Source of the DNA: Acidiferrimicrobium sp. IK
Lineage (GTDB): Bacteria; Actinomycetota; Acidimicrobiia; Acidimicrobiales; Palsa-688
Length of the DNA stretch: 64,000 nt
Assembly (NCBI RefSeq): GCF_025499425.1
Contig: NZ_JAIMCB010000001.1
Span: 124,001-188,000 of the forward strand
Direction: 5' to 3'
The notes under the pieces were generated by a model. The model was not told the DNA's origin and searched no databases. It was given only the letters and a program-made list of their open reading frames with translations. Shown piece after piece: positions 53,218 through 61,863 of the stretch; position 1 is the first letter of the stretch; every line of letters starts with the position of its first letter. Both the position numbers and the translations under genes were made by a program.

Positions 53218-54495
53218 ATGTCCAAGGCAGGCAGTCGTTCCAGGAAGGTCGCGGCGGTCGGGGCGGTCGTCGCCTTGGTGGCGGGGTGCGGGAGCTCGAA
53301 GGGCACCGCCAACTCGACGCCGGCGTCCGCCGGTTCGTCGGGCACCTCGGCGGGTGCCTCTTCGAGCGGCAAGACCATCACCATCGGGGTGCTCGAGGAC
53401 AAGACCGGGCTCGGCTCGTCGGGCAACGGCACCATGGACCTCGGGGTCGCTGCCGGCAAGGCCCTGGCCACCGCCGCCGGCTTCAACGTCAAGGTCGTCA
53501 TCGGGGACACGCAGACCTCGCCGGCGGCGACCCTGGCCGCCGCCCACAAGCTGGTCGACCAGGACCACGTCGATGTCGTCCTCGCCGAATCGGCGGTCAC
53601 CTTCGCGGCCGCGCCGTACCTAACCCAGCAGGGGATCCCCGTCGTCGGCGTGGCTCAAGACGCCGGCGAGTGGATCACCTCCCCCAACATGTTCCCCGAC
53701 GTCGGCTACCTCGACGTCACCAAGGTGTCCACCACCACCGGGTTGTTCATGAAGAGCCAGGGTGTCACCACCGTCGGCTCGATCGGCTACTCGATCTCGC
53801 CCAGCTCGGCCGACGCCGCCCGGGCGACCGGGATCTCCGCGCAGGCGGTCGGTCTGAAGGTCGGCACCATCGAGTCCAGCTTCCCCTTCGGGGGCACCAA
53901 CGTCCAGCCCGTCGCGCTGGCCATGAAAAACAGCGGCACCGACGGGTTCACCGCCGAGGTCGACCCCAACACCGGCTTCGCCCTGGTCGCCGCTCTGCGC
54001 CAGCTCAACGCCACCCCCAAGGTGGCCCTCCTGGCCACCGGGTACGGCGGTGACCTCCTGCAGGCCGGACCCGCCGCGCTGCAGGACGCGCAGGGGCTGT
54101 ACTTCACGACGTCGTTCCAGCCCGTCGAGATGCACACGGCCGCGACCCAGAAGTTCGAGGCCGCGCTCAAGGCCGCCGGGGTCAGCGGCGAGCCGACCTA
54201 CGCCGAGTACAACGGCTACGCGTCGATGGCCCTCCTGGTCCAGGGGCTGCAGGGCGACGGCGGCAGCCTCTCCCACGCCGCCCTGATCGCCTCGCTCGGC
54301 AAGATCACCAACTTCGATGCCGCAGGCCTGCTCGGCTCCCACACCTTGAACCTGAACGACCGGGCCGCCTCGGCGGTGGGAATCGACGGAGGGTGCACCT
54401 ACATCACCAAGCTGCAGGGCAAGACCTTCAACCTGGTCCCCGGCGCCGAGCCGATCTGCGGCCAGGAGATCCCCGGCAAGAGCGCCGCCGCGTGA
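53218..54495 (+). CDS. ABC transporter substrate-binding lipoprotein (LivJ type), second copy
   Basis: A 425-residue solute-binding lipoprotein with signal MSKAGSRSRKVAAVGAVVAL and lipobox VAGC, Ser/Ala linker, and a Peripla_BP_6 body (ITIGVLEDKTGLGSSGNGTM, LVDQDHVDVVLAESAVTFAA). It is a clear paralogue of the protein at 5982-7268, conserved through LATGYGGDLLQAGPA and YFTTSF, and has the same type of operator upstream. AGGGGGAG precedes the ATG at 53218. No permease or ATPase genes are visible, so it must share a transporter encoded elsewhere. Ligand unknown. Confidence 0.9.
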   Translation: MSKAGSRSRKVAAVGAVVALVAGCGSSKGTANSTPASAGSSGTSAGASSSGKTITIGVLEDKTGLGSSGNGTMDLGVAAGKALATAAGFNVKVVIGDTQTSPAATLAAAHKLVDQDHVDVVLAESAVTFAAAPYLTQQGIPVVGVAQDAGEWITSPNMFPDVGYLDVTKVSTTTGLFMKSQGVTTVGSIGYSISPSSADAARATGISAQAVGLKVGTIESSFPFGGTNVQPVALAMKNSGTDGFTAEVDPNTGFALVAALRQLNATPKVALLATGYGGDLLQAGPAALQDAQGLYFTTSFQPVEMHTAATQKFEAALKAAGVSGEPTYAEYNGYASMALLVQGLQGDGGSLSHAALIASLGKITNFDAAGLLGSHTLNLNDRAASAVGIDGGCTYITKLQGKTFNLVPGAEPICGQEIPGKSAAA

Positions 54496-54543
54496 TCCGG
54501 TGAGCCGGTCGGGGCCGCCGACACGCCGGAACGGCGAGCGCCG

Positions 54544-55524
54544 GTGAGCGCGATGTTCGGATTGCGCTTCGACTTCCGCAACCCGGCCTTCGCCGGCACC
54601 ACCGCCGCGGACCGCTACGAGTCGGCCATCACGATGGCCGAGTGGGCCGACCGACTCGGGTGCGTCAGCATCACCCTGTCGGAGCACCACGGGTCGCCTG
54701 ACGGCTACCTCCCGAGCCCGTTGCCGGTCCTGGCCGCAATGGCGGCCAGGACCACCGCGGTGAACTTCACCGTCGCTGCGCTCATCGCCCCGTTCTACGA
54801 CCCGCTGCGCCTGGCCGAGGACATGGTCGTGCTCGACCACCTCAGCCGCGGCCGGGTCGATCTAATCGTGGCGGCCGGCTACGTCGCCGAGGAGTTCGCG
54901 ATGTACGGCGTCGCGACCAGCGAGCGGGGTCAGCGGGTGACCGAGGTGGTGACCACTCTCAAAGCCGCGTTCAGCGGCGAGCCGTTCGAGTACCGGGGCC
55001 GCCGGGTGAAAGTCACACCCGCGCCGTACCGCCCGGGAGGCCCGGCAGTCATGCTCGGGGGGAGCAGCCAGGCCGCGGCCCGCCGGGCGGCGCGCATCGC
55101 CGACGGGTTCCTCCCATCGGTCCCGGAGGTGTGGGAGTTCTACCAAGACGAGCGGCGCATCCTCGGCCTGCGCGACCCCGGTCCCTGCCCCATCCCGCCC
55201 GGCCCGCAGACCCTGGCGCTGGCGGAGGACGTCGAGGCCGGGTGGGAGCAGATGGGTCCCTACTTCCTGCACGAGACCAACGCCTACGGGCAGTGGCTGG
55301 ACCAGAGCGACGGCGCCGGCCCCTACCAGCAGGCCGGCAGCCTCGACGACCTCAAAGCCGGCGGGCAATACCTGATCGTCACCCCCGAGGAGCACGTCGA
55401 GATGCTCAGGGCTGCTCCATTCCCCTTCGCCATGTTCCACCCGCTGTGTGGGGGCATACCGCCGGAGCTGGCCTGGTCCAGTCTCCGGCTCTTCGAGCAG
55501 CACGTCCTGCCAGCCTTCGCCTGA
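54544..55524 (+). CDS. LLM-class flavin/F420-dependent oxidoreductase
   Basis: A 326-residue luciferase-like TIM-barrel oxidoreductase: MFGLRFDFRNP start, WADRLGCVSITLSEHHGSPDGYLPSPLPVLAAMAARTT, LDHLSRGRVDLIVAAGYV and MLGGSSQAAARRAARIADGF are the standard blocks. Actinobacterial members mostly use coenzyme F420, others FMN; substrates range from alcohols to hydride transfer on large ketones. GTG 54544 is taken, with ATG 54553 three codons on as an alternative. It follows the solute-binding protein by 48 bases and is convergent with the dehydrogenase pair. Role in the same catabolic pathway is inferred. Confidence 0.88.
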   Translation: MSAMFGLRFDFRNPAFAGTTAADRYESAITMAEWADRLGCVSITLSEHHGSPDGYLPSPLPVLAAMAARTTAVNFTVAALIAPFYDPLRLAEDMVVLDHLSRGRVDLIVAAGYVAEEFAMYGVATSERGQRVTEVVTTLKAAFSGEPFEYRGRRVKVTPAPYRPGGPAVMLGGSSQAAARRAARIADGFLPSVPEVWEFYQDERRILGLRDPGPCPIPPGPQTLALAEDVEAGWEQMGPYFLHETNAYGQWLDQSDGAGPYQQAGSLDDLKAGGQYLIVTPEEHVEMLRAAPFPFAMFHPLCGGIPPELAWSSLRLFEQHVLPAFA

Positions 55525-55570
55525 CGGGCCTTCCTGCCTGAGCGGCCACCCCGCACGCAGGCCGGGCTGT

Positions 55571-56830
55571 TCAGCGGCGGGAGGTGGCGCTGCGGGGGAC
55601 GTCGCGGTAGGGGAGGTCGCGCCCGACGGCCGGCTCTCTCGGCATGCCTAGGACCCGCTCGCTGATCACGTTGCGGGCCATCTCCGTGGTCCCCCCGCCG
55701 ATGCACGCAGTCTGGCGCATCAAGAAGTCGACGCCCGCGTCGGCCGACGCGCCGTCACCGTCAGCCCACACGCCGCCGGCCGCCCCGGCGATCTCATAGC
55801 CGAGGGTACGGGTCCGGGCCGCGGAGATCCCCTTGAACAGCCGAACGATGGCCGCCGCCTGGTCCGACATCTGCCGGGAGCGCACCGCGGCGCCGACCCG
55901 GTCCTGCAGGCAGTTGCCGACCACGTCGAGGACCCGGCCCTCGCCGACGCGCTCGCGCATCGCGACATCGCCGAGCACCCCGGCGCTGCGGGCGATGCCG
56001 AGGAGGTCGGGGCCGCCCGCAGCGTTGCCGGCCCCGGCCGGGAACGACACCAGCGGCGAGTTGTACAGCATCCGCTCGTGGAACATCCAACGGGTGCCGA
56101 CGGTCCAGCCGTCGTCGACGTCGCCCACCCGGTCGGTGTCGGGAACCCGCACGTCGCTCAGGAACTCCTGGCAGAACTCCCGGGAGCCGTTGAGCATCTC
56201 GATACGGTGGACGTCCAGCCCGGGCTGGCGCAGCGGCAGGATGAACACCGTGAGACCGCGGTGCTTGGGCAGGTCCCAGTTGGTCCGGGTCAGGCACAGG
56301 CCCCAGTCCGACCACCAGGCCCCGGTCGTCCAGATCTTGGACCCGTTGAGGATCCACTCCTCCCCGTCGCGCATGGCCGTGGTCGTCGCGCCGGCCACGT
56401 CGGATCCTCCGCCGGGCTCGGAGAGCAGCTGCATCCACAGCTCCTCGCCTTTGAGCATCGCTGGGATGTGCTGGCGCTTCTGTTCCTCGGTGCCGAACTC
56501 GAGGAGGACCGCGGCGCACGGCGACAAGGTCGGCACCTGGAGGCGGCCCGGGTACTCGTAGCCGGCCAGCGCTTCGTTGAAAGCCCCCTGATAGGCGGGG
56601 GGCAGGCCCTGCCCGCCGTACTCCTTGGGGAAGCAGATCCCCGCGAAGCCGGCGTCGAACATGGCTCGCTGCACCTCCCGCTCGCGAGCCACCGCAGCCA
56701 GCTCCGCCTCCTCGTCGGTGCTGCCCCGTAGTCCGGCGCGCTCCGCACCGCCGGGCCGCAGGTTGGCGGTTACCCACTTGCGGGCCCGCTCCCGGAAGTC
56801 GTCGAGGTCCTCTGCCTCCGTCGTTGCCAT
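55571..56830 (-). CDS. Acyl-CoA dehydrogenase family protein (pair, subunit 1)
   Basis: A 419-residue dehydrogenase. N-terminal helices FRERARKWVTANLR, CFPKEYGGQGLPPAYQ, flavin region LLSEPGGGSDVAG and ILNGSKIWTTGAWWSDW, and C-terminal IGGGTTEMARNVISERVLGMP. As in FadE29/ChsE-type chains the end has GGGT-E rather than the YxxE catalytic motif, so it probably works with the next protein as a heteromer. The ATG at 56830 overlaps the upstream stop (TGATG), which fits stoichiometric assembly. Likely acts on bulky side-chain acyl-CoAs; substrate inferred. Confidence 0.9.
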   Translation of the reverse strand: MATTEAEDLDDFRERARKWVTANLRPGGAERAGLRGSTDEEAELAAVAREREVQRAMFDAGFAGICFPKEYGGQGLPPAYQGAFNEALAGYEYPGRLQVPTLSPCAAVLLEFGTEEQKRQHIPAMLKGEELWMQLLSEPGGGSDVAGATTTAMRDGEEWILNGSKIWTTGAWWSDWGLCLTRTNWDLPKHRGLTVFILPLRQPGLDVHRIEMLNGSREFCQEFLSDVRVPDTDRVGDVDDGWTVGTRWMFHERMLYNSPLVSFPAGAGNAAGGPDLLGIARSAGVLGDVAMRERVGEGRVLDVVGNCLQDRVGAAVRSRQMSDQAAAIVRLFKGISAARTRTLGYEIAGAAGGVWADGDGASADAGVDFLMRQTACIGGGTTEMARNVISERVLGMPREPAVGRDLPYRDVPRSATSRR

Positions 56831-57969
56831 CAGGCGTCCCCTCGTTGCTCGAGCAATGTGGTGATGCGCCGCTTGTGCTCGGCCGGCGTGCCCCAAAGGG
56901 CCCGCTGCAGGCTGACGCGGCGAAGGTACAGGTGAAGATCGTGGTCGAAGGTCACGCCGACACCGCCGTGCATCTGCACGCAGTCCTGCAGCAGCTCGGC
57001 GCCGTAGTCGCCGACGAAGGACTTGGCCACGCTGGCCAGCTCCGCCGCGTCGGGCGCGGCGGTGGCCAGCGCCCGAGCCGCCGCGTCGGTCACCGCGTGG
57101 GCCCCCTCCAGCCAGGACTTCATGTCCGCGCAGCGGTGCTTGAGCGCCTGGTAGGACGCCAGGGGACGCCCGAAGGAGTAGCGGTCGAAGGTCCACGCCA
57201 GGGTCATGTCAAACGCGGCCTGCATCGCCCCGACCGCCTCCGCGCAGGCCAGGACCACCGCCTGCTCGAACTGCCGCTCGACCTGCGCGCCGGCCCCGCC
57301 CACCGACCCGACCGCCGCGCTTGACGGAACCCGGACACCGCGCAGCTCCACCCGGGCGAAGCGACGGGTCAGGTCGACGCTGTGCATCGCTTCGACCGAC
57401 AGCCCTGGGGTGCCGGCGGCCACCAGAACCTGGGTCAACCCGTCGCCGGTGCGACCGGTGACGAGGAGATGGTCGGACTGGGCGGCGGCCTCGACCGGTC
57501 GCTTGACCCCGTCGATGACCAGCTCGTCGCCTTCCGCTCGCACCTGGCAGGCCATGGCCGCGGGTTCGGTGGCCGCGACCGCCTCCTCGGCGTAGGCCCA
57601 CGACGCCACCGAGGCCCCGGACAGGAGGCCGGCCACCACCTCGGAGTGGTCGCCGGCGCCCTCCGCGCTGAGGGCGCCGGCAACGATGTTGGCCGGCAGC
57701 AGCGGCCCCGGCGCGGCGCGCAGCCCGAACTCGTGGGCGATCAGGGTCAAGTCGACCAGCCCGTGCTCGCTCACGCTGCCGCCGCCCTGGGCCTCCCCGA
57801 CGAGAAGCGACGTCCAGCCCAGCTCCGCCCCCTGACGCCAGTATCCAGGAGCGAAGCCGGCGGCGTCGTCACGCAACCGGCGGACCTGCTCCGAAGACAT
57901 CACGTCGGCCAGGTACTTGGCCGTGGTGTCCCGGAGGGATTCCTGGTCGGGGAGTGGTTCAAGTAGCAC
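56830..57969 (-). CDS. Acyl-CoA dehydrogenase family protein (pair, subunit 2)
   Basis: A 379-residue dehydrogenase: PGYWRQGAELGWTSLLVGEAQGG at the N side and VQMHGGVGVTFDHDLHLYLRR at the C side. In many homologues the latter reads T-W-E-H-D with the catalytic glutamate; here that position is Asp in TFDHD. The middle flavin-binding loop is reduced. This pattern is typical of the partner chain in alpha2beta2 FadE complexes such as FadE28-FadE29. GTG 57969 with GAGGTC upstream is preferred to longer frames. Operator D and a TTGACA-17-TACTTT promoter lie 57-85 bases upstream. Confidence 0.88.
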   Translation of the reverse strand: MLLEPLPDQESLRDTTAKYLADVMSSEQVRRLRDDAAGFAPGYWRQGAELGWTSLLVGEAQGGGSVSEHGLVDLTLIAHEFGLRAAPGPLLPANIVAGALSAEGAGDHSEVVAGLLSGASVASWAYAEEAVAATEPAAMACQVRAEGDELVIDGVKRPVEAAAQSDHLLVTGRTGDGLTQVLVAAGTPGLSVEAMHSVDLTRRFARVELRGVRVPSSAAVGSVGGAGAQVERQFEQAVVLACAEAVGAMQAAFDMTLAWTFDRYSFGRPLASYQALKHRCADMKSWLEGAHAVTDAAARALATAAPDAAELASVAKSFVGDYGAELLQDCVQMHGGVGVTFDHDLHLYLRRVSLQRALWGTPAEHKRRITTLLEQRGDA

Positions 57970-58025
57970 GAGACCTCGCTCCGTCGTCCGGATGACCGGG
58001 ACGCGCCGATGATGTTTGCCCGCCG

Positions 58026-58054
58026 AAAGTAACAACATTCGACGTCAATGTCAA
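58026..58054 (-). promoter_or_regulatory. Operator D and promoter (TTGACA-17-TACTTT)
   Basis: Minus strand TTGACATTGACGTCGAA (58054-58038) is the TTGAC dyad. TTGACA doubles as -35 with TACTTT (58031-58026) at exact 17-base spacing, driving the dehydrogenase pair. This is the clearest promoter in the window. Confidence 0.7.
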
Positions 58055-58104
58055 AGTTGCGGGCGCGTGCTAAGTCCTTGAAGTGCCGTCCCCGGCGGCG
58101 GGGG

Positions 58105-58821
58105 TCAGTGGGCCGGGCGGCGGGCCTGGGTGTCGGAGAGACCGAGGGCGTTGATGAAGATCCGGTACAGCTGGTCGGCGCCCTTGTCGAAGTCACAGTC
58201 GATCTCGCCCTCGATCAGCCACGCCTCGGGGAAGCGGTTCATCATCGCCCCCAGCACGCTGATGGCGACCCGGACGTCGAGCTTGCGGTCGATCATCCCC
58301 CGCTTTTGCAGCTGGGTCAGCGAGTCGATGATCAGCTCGTTGGCCACCTTGTGGCGGGCGGCGCGCATCTGCAGCAGCTCCGCGTCATAGCGCGACACCT
58401 GCTCGATCACCCGCATGATCCTGGCCTCCTTCTGGTAGCTCGCCAGCGTGGCCCGGATCCCCTTGCGTATGCGCTGGTGGGGCTGGGCGGTGGAGGTCGG
58501 GTCGAAGATGATGCTGCCGAGCGGCGCGGCCAGCTCGTCTTCCACCATGCCGGCCACCTCCCGGAAGATCTCGTCCTTCGAGTCGAAGTAGTGGTAGAAG
58601 GACCCGTGGGAGAGCTGGGCCCGAGTCGATATGTCGGAGATGCGGGCGTCGAAGAAGCCGTCCTCCTCGAAGATCTCCTTGGCGGCCTTCAGCAGGCGGG
58701 CCCGGGTCTCGGCGCCCTTCCTCGACCGTGGCCCCGCCACCCGCTCTCCGTTGCCGCCTGGCTGCTCCCCGGTCCTGCCGGCCGGCTCGAGGACCTCGGA
58801 TGCCGTCGATTGCTTCGCCAT
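58105..58821 (-). CDS. TetR-family transcriptional regulator
   Basis: A 238-residue TetR repressor. After a Pro/Gly-rich N-terminal extension of about 35 residues comes the helix-turn-helix (ETRARLLKAAKEIFEEDGFFDARISDISTRAQLSHGSFYHYFDSKDEIFREV, residues 38-90), then a helical ligand domain with IRATLASYQKEARIMRVIEQV. Ligands of such regulators in catabolic islands are usually acyl-CoAs. It lies between operators D and E, both of the TTGAC type, so it is the prime candidate for binding all five sites. ATG 58821 has no strong ribosome site. A 7-bp inverted repeat AGCTCGC-CC-GCGAGCT (58884-58899) is also in its promoter. Confidence 0.92.
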   Translation of the reverse strand: MAKQSTASEVLEPAGRTGEQPGGNGERVAGPRSRKGAETRARLLKAAKEIFEEDGFFDARISDISTRAQLSHGSFYHYFDSKDEIFREVAGMVEDELAAPLGSIIFDPTSTAQPHQRIRKGIRATLASYQKEARIMRVIEQVSRYDAELLQMRAARHKVANELIIDSLTQLQKRGMIDRKLDVRVAISVLGAMMNRFPEAWLIEGEIDCDFDKGADQLYRIFINALGLSDTQARRPAH

Positions 58822-58984
58822 GCCCGTCAGCTCCCAGTCCGTGAGGGCGGAACGGCCGCTGCCCGGCGCAACGCGTCGTGCGCAGCTCGCCCGCGAGCTC
58901 GAAGGTCCGTCATTGGGGGACAGAGGCTAGCCCAGCGAGGCAGCGTTTTCGCCGTTGCTCCCCCCGGTGAACCTGTTAGGAACA

Positions 58985-59013
58985 TTGACGTCATTGTCAA
59001 TGCACGCTAGCGT
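58985..59013 (+). promoter_or_regulatory. Operator E and promoter (TTGACG-17-TAGCGT)
   Basis: TTGACGTCATTGTCAA (58985-59000), minus TTGACAATGACGTCAA, is the TTGAC dyad between tetR and the SDR gene. TTGACG and TAGCGT (59008-59013) are 17 bases apart, 40 bases before the SDR start. Confidence 0.65.
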
Positions 59014-59052
59014 CCCGGGCCTGCGTCAGGCTGGACTACCTCGGGGGAATCG

Positions 59053-59823
59053 ATGAAGCTGGACAACCAGGTGGCGATCGTCACCGGCGGAGCAGGCGGC
59101 CTCGGGTCGGCGGTGGTCCGCCACCTGTCGTCGGTCGGGATGCGCGTCGTCGTGTTCGACCGGGAGGCCGACGCGGCCAAAGCCGTCGCGGCCAGCCTGC
59201 CCACCCCCGGCGTGGCCGTCGCCGGCGACGTGACCGACGACGACGACGTGCAGGCGGCGGTGGCCGCCGCGACAGCCGAAGGATCGCCGCGCCTGCTGGT
59301 CAACGTGGCCGGCGGCGGGGTCGGCGGGGGCCGGCTGGTCGCCCGGGACGGCAAACCGCACGACAAGCAGGCCTTCACCGGCACCATGGAGATGAACGCG
59401 GTGGGGACCTTTAACACGAGCCGGTTCGTGGCCGCGGCCATGGCCGCCAACGAGCCCGATCAGTTCGGCCAGCGGGGCGTGATCGTCAACACCGCGTCCA
59501 TCGCCGGGATGGAAGGCCAGACCGGGCAGCTGGCCTACGCCGCGGCGAAGGCCGCCATCTTGGGCATGACGCTGCCCATGGCTCGGGATCTGGCACCGAT
59601 CGGCGTCCGGGTGTGCGCCATCGCCCCCGGCACCATGGGCACCCCAGTCATGCTGGGCGTGCGGGCCGAGGTCCGCGAGGCGCTGGAGAAGGACATCGTG
59701 TTCCCCAAGCGCCTGGGCCGCCCGGAGGAGTTCGCCCTGCTCGTCGAGTCGATCGCCACCAACCCGTACCTCAACGGAGAGAACATCCGCCTCGACGGTG
59801 CGCTGCGCTTCGGCCCCCGATGA
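59053..59823 (+). CDS. SDR-family oxidoreductase (3-hydroxyacyl-CoA dehydrogenase type II-like)
   Basis: A 256-residue short-chain dehydrogenase: nucleotide loop VTGGAGGLGSAVV, Asp after the second strand (VVFDRE, favouring NAD), NVAGGG in place of NNAG, catalytic Ser in NTASIAGMEGQTGQ, and YAAAK with Tyr and Lys. The domain pattern resembles HSD17B10-type 3-hydroxyacyl-CoA dehydrogenases, which oxidise branched 3-hydroxyacyl-CoAs or hydroxysteroids. GGGGGAA precedes the ATG at 59053. First gene of a rightward SDR-SDR-CoA-transferase unit under operator E. Confidence 0.92.
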   Translation: MKLDNQVAIVTGGAGGLGSAVVRHLSSVGMRVVVFDREADAAKAVAASLPTPGVAVAGDVTDDDDVQAAVAAATAEGSPRLLVNVAGGGVGGGRLVARDGKPHDKQAFTGTMEMNAVGTFNTSRFVAAAMAANEPDQFGQRGVIVNTASIAGMEGQTGQLAYAAAKAAILGMTLPMARDLAPIGVRVCAIAPGTMGTPVMLGVRAEVREALEKDIVFPKRLGRPEEFALLVESIATNPYLNGENIRLDGALRFGPR

Positions 59824-59860
59824 GCCACCAGCGACGAGCGACGAGCAACGGAGGCAGACC

Positions 59861-60625
59861 ATGGGCACGGTGACCGACAAGATCGTGGTGGTAACCGGCG
59901 CGTCGAGCGGGTCGGGGCTGGGCATCTCGAGGCGCTTCTTGCAAGAGGGCGCCTCGGTGGTGATGATGGCCCGGGGCAAGGAACGCCTGGAGCAGGCAGC
60001 CGAGGAGCTGGGGGCGAAGGCCTATCCGATCCAGGTCGACGTCGGCGACCCCGACAGCGTCGCGGCCGCCTTCGAGCAGGTCTCCTTGCAGTTCGGCCAG
60101 GTCGACGTGCTGATCAACAACGCCGCGGTCTACCGGCCCTGCGCCGTCGAGCTGCTGAGCAACCTCGACATCACCCAGCAGGTGACCACCAACCTCCTCG
60201 GCCCGATCTACACCTCCCGCGCGGTCATCCCCTTGATGCGCGCCGCAGGCGCCGGCGACATCATCAACACCTCCAGCGAGTCCACCCTGCACCCCTTCCC
60301 CCACCTCTCGATGTACGTCGCCACCAAGGCGGCGCTCGAGGCGTTCGGGAAGGTCCTGGCGATGGAGGTCGCCCCGATCGACATCCGGGTGACCACGGTG
60401 ATCCAGGGCACGGCCAAGGGGGCCGGCGTCGGGTCCACCGACTGGGAGTGGGATCCTGACCACGCCGCTGCCGCCGGCGCGCTGTGGGACAAGCTCGGGC
60501 TCATCCCCGCGGTCATGGGCGTGCGCGAAGGCCAAGACGTCGACGACATCGGCGACATCCACCTGTTCATCGTCACCCGGCCCCGTACCCAGAAGCTCGA
60601 CACCGTCCACGCCAGGAGCTTCTGA
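59861..60625 (+). CDS. SDR-family oxidoreductase
   Basis: A 254-residue short-chain dehydrogenase: VVTGASSGSGLGISRRF, MMARGKERL (Arg in the second strand favouring NADP), VLINNAAVYRP, NTSSESTLHPFP with the catalytic Ser, and MYVATKAAL with Tyr and Lys. The C-terminal region is longer and charged (STDWEWDPDH), possibly a substrate lid. GGAGG is nine bases before the ATG at 59861. The stop overlaps the CoA-transferase ATG (TGATG). Likely reduces or oxidises a keto/hydroxy group on an intermediate; identity unknown. Confidence 0.92.
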   Translation: MGTVTDKIVVVTGASSGSGLGISRRFLQEGASVVMMARGKERLEQAAEELGAKAYPIQVDVGDPDSVAAAFEQVSLQFGQVDVLINNAAVYRPCAVELLSNLDITQQVTTNLLGPIYTSRAVIPLMRAAGAGDIINTSSESTLHPFPHLSMYVATKAALEAFGKVLAMEVAPIDIRVTTVIQGTAKGAGVGSTDWEWDPDHAAAAGALWDKLGLIPAVMGVREGQDVDDIGDIHLFIVTRPRTQKLDTVHARSF

Positions 60626-61854
60626 TGACGGCCCTGCCGATGGCCGGTGTCCGGGTCCTCGAGGTGGCCCAGTACACCTACACCCCCTCCGCCGGCGCGG
60701 TCCTGGCCGACTGGGGCGCGGAGGTCATCAAGGTCGAGCACGCGGTGACCGGCGACGCCCAACGGGGCTTGAAGATCGGCACCGGCGGCGTCGCCGCCGG
60801 CCGGTTCCAGCCGCTGATGGAGCACCCCAACCGGGGCAAGCGCAGCATCGGCCTGGCCCTCGAGCACCCAGACGCCCGCGACCTGCTCCTGGAGCTGGCC
60901 CGAAGCTGCGACGTGTTCCTCACCAACTTCCTGCCGCCCGCCCGCCGCAAGCTGCGCATCGAGGTCGAGGACCTGCGAGCCGCCAACCCCAAGATCATCT
61001 ACGTCCGAGGCAGCGCCCACGGCCAGCGGGGGCCCGACGCCGACAAGGGCGGCTTCGACGGCAGCACGTTTTGGTCCCGCTCCGGCAGCGCCATGGGATG
61101 CACGCCGCCCGACTCCCCGAAGGTCATCAACCAGCCGGCCGGCGCGTACGGCGACTCGATGGGTGGCATGACCATCGCCGGCGGCATCGCCGCCGCTCTC
61201 TTCGCGAGAGAGCGCACCGGGGAGCCGAGCGTGGTGGACGTGTCGCTCCTCAGCCTCGGTACCTGGGCGACGGCGCTGTCGGTCAGCAACGCACTGCTCA
61301 CCGGCGAGGTCCCCCCGGTCGCCCCCCTGTCGGCGCCCAACCTCAACCCGTTCAACCCGACGATCGGTAACTTCCGCACCGCGGACGGCAGGTGGGTCAA
61401 CCTGATGATCCTCCAGCCGGGCCGCTACTGGGCCGACCTGTGCCGGCACCTGGAGCGGGAGGACCTGATCACCGACGAGCGCTTCGACAGCGGCGAGAAG
61501 CTCATCGCCAACGCCGCCGCCGCCGGCGCGCTGGTCGCGGAAGCCATCGAGGCCAAGCCTTACGCCCACTGGATCAAGACGTTCCAGACCTTGGAAGGGC
61601 AGTGGGCGCCCAACAACAACGCCCTCGAGCTGGGCCACGACCCGCAGGTCCGGGCCAACGGCTACATCGTCTCGGTGGTCGACGCCGACGGCAACGAGCG
61701 CGAGCTGGTGGCCAACCCGGTGCAGTTCGACGAGACCCCGCCCACGCTGACCCGGGCGCCGCAGCTCGCCGAGCACACCGACACCATCCTCGAAGAGCTG
61801 GGGCGCACCCAGGAGCAGATCATCGACTTGAAGATCGCCGGCGCCGTCACCTGA
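60625..61854 (+). CDS. CaiB/BaiF-family (type III) CoA-transferase
   Basis: A 409-residue class III CoA-transferase moving CoA between acids through an enzyme-bound aspartyl anhydride. Family pieces are VRVLEVAQYTYTPSAGAVLADWGAEVIKVEH, NRGKRSIGLAL, NFLPPARRKL and AYGDSMGGMTIAGGIAAAL, with the Asp of YGDSMGG matching the nucleophile of formyl-CoA transferase. In bile-acid and terpene catabolism such enzymes activate side-chain acids without ATP. The ATG at 60625 overlaps the SDR stop. Convergent with the thioesterase gene nine bases away. Confidence 0.93.
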   Translation: MTALPMAGVRVLEVAQYTYTPSAGAVLADWGAEVIKVEHAVTGDAQRGLKIGTGGVAAGRFQPLMEHPNRGKRSIGLALEHPDARDLLLELARSCDVFLTNFLPPARRKLRIEVEDLRAANPKIIYVRGSAHGQRGPDADKGGFDGSTFWSRSGSAMGCTPPDSPKVINQPAGAYGDSMGGMTIAGGIAAALFARERTGEPSVVDVSLLSLGTWATALSVSNALLTGEVPPVAPLSAPNLNPFNPTIGNFRTADGRWVNLMILQPGRYWADLCRHLEREDLITDERFDSGEKLIANAAAAGALVAEAIEAKPYAHWIKTFQTLEGQWAPNNNALELGHDPQVRANGYIVSVVDADGNERELVANPVQFDETPPTLTRAPQLAEHTDTILEELGRTQEQIIDLKIAGAVT

Positions 61855-61863
61855 CGCCGGGCT

